Under the pieces are notes generated by a model. That model was not told the origin of the DNA, searched no databases, and worked only from the letters and a program-made list of their open reading frames with translations. Of a stretch of 38,918 nt of DNA, positions 33,554 to 38,918 are shown piece by piece (the stretch's first letter is position 1; each line of letters starts with the position of its first letter). Origin of the DNA: CALJIC01 sp039805565 (GTDB taxonomy: Bacteria > Chloroflexota > Chloroflexia > Chloroflexales > Roseiflexaceae); NCBI GenBank assembly GCA_039805565.1, contig JBDLTZ010000199.1, positions 1 through 38,918 on the forward strand. The letters are read 5' to 3'. The position numbers and the translations under genes were made by a program.

Positions 33554-33615
33554 TCACGATTATTAGTGTGAATTATTACCCGTATTGGCCAGGCGATCTT
33601 CCCCGGAGGCGCGTT

Positions 33616-34272
33616 GTGGACCGCATGGACCCCCCTCCCGATGTAGTCATCCGCCGACTGCCCCTCTACGCACGGAGCCTCCGCTACCTGCTTGAGGAGG
33701 GCAAAACGTCGGTTTCGTCGCAGGAGCTCGGCGAGCGAATCAACGTCACGGCGGCACAGATCCGAAAGGATCTCTCGTATTTTGGCGAGTTCGGCAAGCA
33801 GGGTATCGGCTACGATGTCGAGAAGCTCCTGGGGCAGATCGAGGACATTCTTGGGCTCACCCACGAGTGGCCGGTGGCACTGATCGGGATCGGCCACCTC
33901 GGCGAGGCCATCGCGCGCTACGAAGGCTTCCGCCAGCAGGGCATACGCATCGCCGCACTCTTCGACAGCAACCAGGACAAGGTCGGCGCAGACGTCAATG
34001 GCATGCAGGTCCAGCCCTTCGAGCGCATCAAGGAGGTGGTCGCCGAGCAGGGCATCCGCATGGCCATCATTGCGGTGCCCGCGGGCCACGCCCAGGAGGT
34101 GGCCGACAACCTGGTGGTGGCCGGGGTGCGCGCGATCCTCAACTATGCGCCCACCGTGCTTCAGGTACCGGATGAGGTGTGGGTGCGCTACATCGACCCC
34201 GTCGCGGTGCTGCACAGCATGACCTACTACCTGGCGCGGGACCGGATGCCGAGCAGCAGCGACGAGCCGTAG
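33616..34272 (+). CDS. rex: Redox-sensing transcriptional repressor Rex
   Basis: Rex represses fermentation and respiration genes and leaves DNA when NADH rises. The 218-aa protein has an N-terminal winged helix (about residues 8-80; SSQELGERINVTAAQIRKDLSYFGEFG), a Rossmann NAD(H)-binding domain with GIGHLG (residues 91-96), the VPAGHAQEVAD segment, and the C-terminal swapped helix (HSMTYYLARDR). GTG 33616 is the start because GGAGG (33605-33609) lies 6 nt upstream. An ATG three codons later is an alternative, and the longer upstream frame covers the promoter region. A TTGACA/TACACT promoter precedes it. It stands alone, divergent from the GAF kinase-hisC group. Confidence 0.95.
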   Translation: MDRMDPPPDVVIRRLPLYARSLRYLLEEGKTSVSSQELGERINVTAAQIRKDLSYFGEFGKQGIGYDVEKLLGQIEDILGLTHEWPVALIGIGHLGEAIARYEGFRQQGIRIAALFDSNQDKVGADVNGMQVQPFERIKEVVAEQGIRMAIIAVPAGHAQEVADNLVVAGVRAILNYAPTVLQVPDEVWVRYIDPVAVLHSMTYYLARDRMPSSSDEP

Positions 34273-34306
34273 CCCCGGCAGCAGAACCAGAGAGCTCGGC
34301 CCCAGG

Positions 34307-34334
34307 CCGCCGTGCCCTATAATATGCACGGCGG
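34307..34334. promoter_or_regulatory. 9-bp inverted repeat enclosing TATAAT, between rex and cysS
   Basis: CCGCCGTGC (34307-34315) and GCACGGCGG (34326-34334) are perfect inverted arms around a 10-nt loop that contains an exact TATAAT (34318-34323). A T-rich stretch follows (34339-34347). It can be read either as the rex terminator hairpin or as a -10 box framed by an operator for the cysS fusion gene, whose ATG is 53 nt downstream. No -35 box is seen. Confidence 0.5.
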
Positions 34335-34386
34335 TCACTTTCTTTTCTGCGCTCCTCATGCACTTCACGCCTAGAAGGGCCCTGCG

Positions 34387-36798
34387 ATGCTCAGGCTCTA
34401 CAACACTCTCACGCGGCGCGTCGAGCCGTTCATGTCGCTCGCCCCGGGCCGGGCGACGATGTACAGCTGCGGCCCGACGGTCTACCGCTACATCCACATC
34501 GGCAACCTCCGCACCTTCCTGATGGCCGACTGGCTGCGCCGCTCGCTCACGGCGCTGGGCTACGAGGTCCGCCACGTCAAGAATATCACCGACGTAGGCC
34601 ACATGCGGGTCGAGCGGCTAGACCAGGGCGAGGATAAGCTGATCGCCCAGGCTCGCCGCGAGGGCAAGAGCTCGGCCGACATCGCGGCATTCTACACGGC
34701 GGCGTTCCTCGACGACGAGCGACGCATGCGCATCCTGCCGGCCCACATCCTCCCGCGCGCCACCGACCACGTGGCCGAGATGGTGGCGATCACCGCCGAC
34801 CTGCTGGCGAAGGGGCTGGCCTACGAGCGCGGCGGCAACGTCTACTTCGACATCGCCGGCTACCCGGACTACGGCCGCCTCTCGGGCAACCAGATGGCGG
34901 GGCTGCTCGAGGGGGTGCGCGACGCGGCCGACCCGCTGAAGAGGAGCGCCGAGGACTTCGCGCTCTGGAAGGCGGCCGAGCCCGGGCGCGACCCGGCCAT
35001 GACGTGGGAGAGCCCCTGGGGCCGCGGCTTCCCCGGCTGGCACATCGAGTGCAGCGCGATGGCGATCAAGCACCTCGGGCCGCAGATCGACATCCACACC
35101 GGCGGCGTGGACAATATCTTCCCGCACCACGAGGGGGAGCTCGCGCAGAGCGAGGGGCACACGGGGCTGCAGTTCGTGCGCCACTGGGTCCACGCCCAGC
35201 ACCTCCTGGCGGACGGGCAGAAGATGGCGAAGTCCACCGGCAACGCCTACACCCTGGCCGACGTCGAGGCGCGCGGCTTCGAGCCGATGGCGCTGCGCCT
35301 GCTGTTCGCCACCGTCCACTACCGCAGCCGCCTCAACTTCACCTTCTCCGCACTGCGCGCCGCCCAGACGGCCCTCGGCCGCATGCGCGCCCGCGTCGCC
35401 GCGCTCCAGGCCGAAGCCCAGCTCACTGCACACTACTCACCCAACGCCCGCGACACATACGACTGGGCTCTGGAGGCTCACGACTCCGTCTGGCACGCGC
35501 GCTTCGTGGCCGCGCTCGAGGACGACCTGAACATCCCGCGCGCCACGGCGGTGCTGTGGGACGTGCTGCGCGGCCGCGAGCCACTGATCCCACCCGAGGA
35601 GCGGCTGGCGCTGACGCGCGCGCTCGACGCGGTGCTGGGCTTCGGCCTGTTCGAGCCACCAGCCGAGAGGCGCGGCGAGGCCGGGGCTGCGCGGGTGCCC
35701 GAGGAAGTACTGGCGCTGGCGGGGGAGCGCGCGGCGCTGCGCCGGCGCGGGGAGTACGCGCTGGCCGACGCGCTCCGGACCAGGGTACTGGACGCCGGCT
35801 GGCAGCTGCGCGACACCCGCTCTGACACGCTGGTGCTCCCGCGCGCGCCCGAGGAGGAGTTTGGCAGCATCTCGCGACCCACAGACGTGCCCGACACGGC
35901 CAGCGCGCCCGACCTGTACGACATCTCGGTAAACCTGCTGGCGCATGACAGCCGGGCCGACCTCGAGCGCTGCATCGAGAGCATCCTGCGCCACACCCAC
36001 GGTCGGCGGCTCGAGGTCGTGGTGGTGGACAACGGCTCGACCGACGACACTGTGGCCTACCTGCGCAGGCTCGCGCGCCAGGGGCTGCTGGACGCGGAGG
36101 GGCGGCCGGTTGGGCTGCAGGTGCTGTTCGCGGACCACAACATGGGGTTTGCCGCCGGGCGCAACGCCACTCTCCGCGCGAGCCGCGGGCGGATCGCTGT
36201 GCTGCTGGACACCTCGATCGAGCTGCGGGGCGACATCTGGGCGCCGCTCGAGACCGCGCTGGCAGATACGCGCGTGGGTCTCACCGGGCCGTACGGGCTG
36301 GTGACTGACGACCTGAAGGAGTTCCGCGAGAGCGAGGGGCCGGACGTAGACGCGGTAGAGGGCTACCTGATGGCGTTCCGGCGCGCGCTGCTGCCGGAGG
36401 TGGGCTGGCTGGAGCAGAAGTTTCGCTTCTACCGCCTGCTGGACATCCACACCAGCTTCTTCTTCAAGACCGCCGGCTACCGCGTGACGGCCCTCCCCGA
36501 GGTGGCGAGGCTGCTGGAGAAGCACCCGCACCGCGAGTGGTACGCCCTCAGCGAGGAGGAGCGCGCCACCAGAAGCAAGCGCAACTACGACATCTTCAAG
36601 CGCCGCTGGCACCACGGCCAGAGCCTGATGACGGCCAACTACGTCCCCGCCGACCACTGGTTCGGGCACGACCACCCGCGGCACCTGGGAGCGCACACAC
36701 ACCCGCCCGAGGAGCTGCCGCCGCCGGGCCAGCCGCACACTCACACCCACCAGCACTGGGCCGACCACGCCCACGAGCACCCGCACTATCACCACTAG
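34387..36798 (+). CDS. Cysteinyl-tRNA synthetase fused to a family-2 glycosyltransferase with His-rich tail
   Basis: The 803-aa frame is uninterrupted. Residues 1-485 form a complete class I CysRS: HIGN (37-40), zinc ligands Cys28, Cys222, His247 and Glu251 matching those of E. coli, GWHIECSAM, KMAKS (279-283), and a C-terminal anticodon-side region ending like normal CysRS (WQLRDTRSDTLV). A linker (486-512) leads to a GT2-like domain (about 513-745) with EVVVVDNGSTDDT and NMGFAAGRNATLRASRG; the usual DxD is replaced by LLDTSIEL, so transferase activity is uncertain. The tail (757-803) is dense in His, often paired with Thr, Pro or Asp, and could bind metal. ATG 34387 follows AGAAGGG. No internal start with a ribosome-binding site is evident at the junction. 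The CysRS part probably charges tRNA-Cys; the role of the rest is unknown. Confidence 0.9.
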   Translation: MLRLYNTLTRRVEPFMSLAPGRATMYSCGPTVYRYIHIGNLRTFLMADWLRRSLTALGYEVRHVKNITDVGHMRVERLDQGEDKLIAQARREGKSSADIAAFYTAAFLDDERRMRILPAHILPRATDHVAEMVAITADLLAKGLAYERGGNVYFDIAGYPDYGRLSGNQMAGLLEGVRDAADPLKRSAEDFALWKAAEPGRDPAMTWESPWGRGFPGWHIECSAMAIKHLGPQIDIHTGGVDNIFPHHEGELAQSEGHTGLQFVRHWVHAQHLLADGQKMAKSTGNAYTLADVEARGFEPMALRLLFATVHYRSRLNFTFSALRAAQTALGRMRARVAALQAEAQLTAHYSPNARDTYDWALEAHDSVWHARFVAALEDDLNIPRATAVLWDVLRGREPLIPPEERLALTRALDAVLGFGLFEPPAERRGEAGAARVPEEVLALAGERAALRRRGEYALADALRTRVLDAGWQLRDTRSDTLVLPRAPEEEFGSISRPTDVPDTASAPDLYDISVNLLAHDSRADLERCIESILRHTHGRRLEVVVVDNGSTDDTVAYLRRLARQGLLDAEGRPVGLQVLFADHNMGFAAGRNATLRASRGRIAVLLDTSIELRGDIWAPLETALADTRVGLTGPYGLVTDDLKEFRESEGPDVDAVEGYLMAFRRALLPEVGWLEQKFRFYRLLDIHTSFFFKTAGYRVTALPEVARLLEKHPHREWYALSEEERATRSKRNYDIFKRRWHHGQSLMTANYVPADHWFGHDHPRHLGAHTHPPEELPPPGQPHTHTHQHWADHAHEHPHYHH

Positions 36799-36805
36799 GG
36801 TTTCT

Positions 36806-36834
36806 CCGGCAACTTCGCTGAGGCTCGTTGCCGG
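36806..36834. terminator. Hairpin after the cysS fusion gene
   Basis: CCGGCAAC (36806-36813) pairs perfectly with GTTGCCGG (36827-36834) across 13 nt, starting 7 nt after the stop codon. No T tract follows, so termination would be inefficient or factor-aided. It lies between convergent genes. Confidence 0.4.
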
Positions 36835-36838
36835 TAGA

Positions 36839-36924
36839 TATTCCTCAGGGAGGGCAGAGCCCTCCCTGACCCTCCCGGAGACCGGTATTCCTCAGGGAGG
36901 GCATGGCCCTCCCTAGCCCTCCCG
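36839..36924. repeat. Two direct copies of a 39-bp hairpin element
   Basis: A 39-bp unit beginning TATTCCTCAGGGAGGGCA occurs at 36839-36877 and again at 36886-36924 with four mismatches (47-bp period). Each holds the stem AGGGAGGGC/GCCCTCCCT with a 3-nt loop, followed by a second CCCTCCC run. The same stem appears at 28715. It fills the gap between the convergent cysS fusion and ABC transporter genes. Confidence 0.8.
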
Positions 36925-36950
36925 CGAAGAAGGGCAGATGCTCTCCCGGC

Positions 36951-38747
36951 CTACGCCGCGGCGCGGCTGGTGGCTGGGACTGGCGCGGGCGACGCGAAGG
37001 CCGAGTCGGCGCGCACCATCGCCGCGAAGTGCCCGTCCGGGCGGGCCAGCAGCTCGTCCGGGTGCCCCTCCTCCGCCACCCGCCCGTCCACCACCACCAC
37101 TACCCGGTCCGACGAGCGCGCCAGCGAAAGGCGGTGCGACACCACCAGCGTCGTGCGACCCTCCATCAACCGCTCGAGCCCCTCGATGATCAGCGCCTCG
37201 GACTCGGGCTCCACCGCGCTCGTCGGCTCGTCCAGCAGCAGCAGCGGGGTGTCGGCCAGCAGGGCGCGGGCCACGGCGATGCGCTGCTTCTGGCCGCCGG
37301 AGAGCTTGACGCCGCGCTCGCCCACCAGCGTCTCGTAGCCGCGCGGCAGGCCGTCGATGAAGGTGTGGGCGTTGGCAGCACGGGCGGCGGCCTCCACCTC
37401 CTCGAGCGGGGCGTCGGGCCGGCCGTAGCGCAGGTTCTCCAGCACCGAGGCATTGAAGAGGTAGGTCTCCTGCTGCACCTGCGCCGCCTGCGAGCGGAGC
37501 GAGCCCAGCGTCACCTCGCGCAGGTCGTGGCCGTCCACCAGCACCCGGCCCTGGAGCGGGTCGTAGAGCCGGGCCACGAGCGCGAGCAGGGTGGACTTGC
37601 CCGCGCCCGAGGGGCCGAGGATCGCCACGCGCTCGCCGGCGCGGATGTGGAGGCTCACGTCGCGCAGCACCGGGCGCTCGGGGTCGTAGCCGAAGGTCAC
37701 GCGCTCAAGGCGGATGTCACCGCGGGCAGGGGCGGGCAGCGGGCGCGCGCCGGGGGCGTCGGCGATCGAGTCCGGGGCGTCAAGCACCTCGAACAGGCGG
37801 CGGCCGGCGGCCCCGGCGCGCTGCACCAGGTCGTTGATGCTCACCAGGTCGTCCACCGGGCCGAAGAAGTAGCGCCCGTAGCCGCGGTAGGCCAGCAGAC
37901 CGCCGATCGTGAACTCGCCGCGCAGGATGAAGAACACGCCGCCGCCAAGCATGATCGCGTTGCCGAAGCTCGCCACCCAGCGGATCACCGGGAAGACGCG
38001 GTTGCGGAGCGTCACCGCCCGGACCTGCTCGTCGTAGAGCTGCCGCCCGAGCTGCTCGACGGTGCCGAGCTCGCGGCGCTCCTGTGCGAAGGACTGGATC
38101 ACGCGCACGCCGGCGATGTTGTCCGCCAGGCGCGCGCTGAGCTCGCCGAGGTGCGCGCGGGCGGCGCGGTACACCGGGCGGACGCGGGCGTTGTAGCGCG
38201 TCAGGAGCAGCCCCACCACCACCATCGGCGCCACCGTGAGCAGGCCGAGCGTCGGCTGGAGCACGATGAAGATCCCGGCCACGCCCAGCAGCCGCAGGGC
38301 GTTGGCCACCACCGAGTCCGTGCCGCGCACGAGGACGTCCTGGACAGCCTCGACGTCGGCGGTGAGGCGCGCGATCAGGTCCCCGGTGCGCCGGCCGGCG
38401 AAGTACGCGGCAGACTGACTCTGGAGCTTACGGTACACCTGCATGCGCAGGTCGAGCGTGAGCTGCTGGCCGGCGCGCTCGAGGAGGACGCCGCGCACCG
38501 CGGAGAGGGCCTGGCCGGCGGCGAGGACGCCGAGGAGCAAGGCGATCTCCCCTCCAATGAAAGCCCAGTCGCCGCGCACGAGCCCCTCGTCAACCACACG
38601 CTGCCAGATCAGGGGCGGGTAGAGCTCGCACGCCACCGAAAGGATGAGGCACGCCATGCCGGCAGCGATGGTGCGGCGGTAGGGGGCGAGCAGGCGGTAG
38701 AGCCTGCGGATCGTGTAGGACTGGCTGGCGCTGTCGATCTCGGGCAT
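36951..38747 (-). CDS. ABC exporter half-transporter (membrane and ATPase domains fused)
   Basis: This 598-aa exporter has a six-helix ABC-transmembrane type 1 domain (about residues 25-315) followed by an ATPase (about 345-580). The ATPase has Walker A GPSGAGKST (378-386), a Q loop (QVQQETYLF), signature LSGGQKQR (482-489), Walker B LLLLDE (502-507) with catalytic Glu507, and the H loop VVSHRL. The D loop reads TSAVEPESE instead of the common TSALD, which is a mild variant. Substrate cannot be told; the family moves lipids, peptides or drugs outward. Such proteins work as dimers; a partner gene could lie beyond the repeat at the window edge. ATG 38747 follows AGGAG and AGGTG. It is convergent with the cysS fusion. 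Confidence 0.93.
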   Translation of the reverse strand: MPEIDSASQSYTIRRLYRLLAPYRRTIAAGMACLILSVACELYPPLIWQRVVDEGLVRGDWAFIGGEIALLLGVLAAGQALSAVRGVLLERAGQQLTLDLRMQVYRKLQSQSAAYFAGRRTGDLIARLTADVEAVQDVLVRGTDSVVANALRLLGVAGIFIVLQPTLGLLTVAPMVVVGLLLTRYNARVRPVYRAARAHLGELSARLADNIAGVRVIQSFAQERRELGTVEQLGRQLYDEQVRAVTLRNRVFPVIRWVASFGNAIMLGGGVFFILRGEFTIGGLLAYRGYGRYFFGPVDDLVSINDLVQRAGAAGRRLFEVLDAPDSIADAPGARPLPAPARGDIRLERVTFGYDPERPVLRDVSLHIRAGERVAILGPSGAGKSTLLALVARLYDPLQGRVLVDGHDLREVTLGSLRSQAAQVQQETYLFNASVLENLRYGRPDAPLEEVEAAARAANAHTFIDGLPRGYETLVGERGVKLSGGQKQRIAVARALLADTPLLLLDEPTSAVEPESEALIIEGLERLMEGRTTLVVSHRLSLARSSDRVVVVVDGRVAEEGHPDELLARPDGHFAAMVRADSAFASPAPVPATSRAAA

Positions 38748-38765
38748 TCACCTGCTCCTGTGTCG

Positions 38766-38787
38766 CTGGGGCGGCACCCCAGACCCC
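38766..38787. repeat. G-tract/C-tract/C-tract hairpin upstream of the ABC transporter
   Basis: CTGGGG (38766-38771) pairs with CCCCAG (38777-38782), and a second CCCC run follows (38784-38787). It has the same layout as the elements at 5655 and 10339 and separates the transporter start from the terminal tandem repeat. Confidence 0.5.
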
Positions 38788-38794
38788 GTTCGCC

Positions 38795-38918
38795 CTGCGT
38801 TCTGCGTTCTGCGTTCTGCGTTCTGCGTTCTGCGTTCTGCGTTCTGCGTTCTGCGTTCTGCGTTCTGCGTTCTGCGTTCTGCGTTCTGCGTTCTGCGTTC
38901 TGCGTTCTGCGTTCTGCG
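38795..38918. repeat. 7-bp tandem repeat (CTGCGTT)n, at window edge
   Basis: The unit CTGCGTT repeats perfectly for 124 nt (about 17.7 copies) and runs off the end of the window, so its true length is unknown. It lies just upstream of the minus-strand ABC transporter gene. Copy number could vary by slippage. Confidence 0.95.

Noticed and set aside
33553..33572. Canonical Rex operator
   Set aside because: The dyad has its half sites (TTCAC and GTGAA) in the opposite order from the Rex consensus TTGTGAA...TTCACAA, so it is reported only as a generic dyad.
34387..35850. Mycothiol ligase MshC instead of CysRS
   Set aside because: The length, the anticodon-side region and the CysRS-type ending favour a tRNA synthetase; MshC is shorter and mainly actinobacterial.
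35437..36795. 452-codon minus-strand open frame opposite the glycosyltransferase half
   Set aside because: Considered as a separate gene that would cast doubt on the fusion, but its translation has no domain, while the plus frame has GT2 motifs throughout.
38795..38918. CRISPR array
   Set aside because: The repeat unit is 7 bp with no spacers, and no cas genes are present; it is a simple tandem repeat.
1..38918. tRNA, rRNA or insertion sequence
   Set aside because: Reading both strands, I saw no transposase, no cloverleaf-like tRNA ending and no rRNA segment in any gap; gaps are all shorter than about 240 nt.

Overview
The window is G+C-rich, densely coded chromosomal DNA. It most resembles a Chloroflexota (class Chloroflexia) genome. 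That placement is inference from gene content: an LDH-like malate dehydrogenase, several GAF-domain sensor kinases, DUF11 and zinc-ribbon/lectin-like surface proteins, a kinase-ATPase-TPR giant protein and Rex. No rRNA or tRNA gene is present to confirm it. Both ends of the window lie in 7-bp tandem repeats (CTCAGNN at the left, CTGCGTT at the right), so it may be a whole contig that broke at repeats.

Left block (38-7772, minus strand). From right to left: a LysR regulator, an unrecognised 210-aa protein, a DksA/TraR zinc-finger protein, lspA (lipoprotein signal peptidase), rluD-type pseudouridine synthase, mdh, a NarL-type membrane sensor kinase and rsmA (16S rRNA dimethyltransferase).

Middle block (8011-20255, plus strand). 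A TTGACG/TACAAT promoter precedes a HEAT-repeat/SH3b membrane protein, mltG, aroE and a prepilin peptidase. A secreted subtilase follows, and then a 1468-aa signalling protein ordered GAF, GGDEF, Ser/Thr kinase, AAA ATPase, TPR.

Right block (20245-33348, minus strand). From right to left: a soluble GAF/PAS histidine kinase, hisC (2 nt from the kinase stop), a zinc-ribbon membrane protein, a UDP-glucose dehydrogenase-like enzyme, a second soluble GAF/PAS kinase, a membrane dCACHE-like/HAMP/GAF/PAS kinase and a DUF11 surface protein whose start lies inside that kinase gene. There are four histidine kinases in the window and no response regulator. All are probably orphans working with partners elsewhere.

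Right end. The redox repressor rex has a near-consensus promoter. It is followed by a cysteinyl-tRNA synthetase with a family-2 glycosyltransferase and a histidine-rich tail fused in the same frame, then by an ABC exporter half-transporter on the opposite strand.

The most unusual items are the CysRS-glycosyltransferase-His-tail fusion, the diguanylate cyclase/Ser-Thr kinase giant, a subtilase with Gly in place of the oxyanion-hole Asn, 7-bp repeat tracts that enter or flank genes (two of them as inverted pairs), and a family of intergenic hairpins built as one G tract followed by two C tracts.
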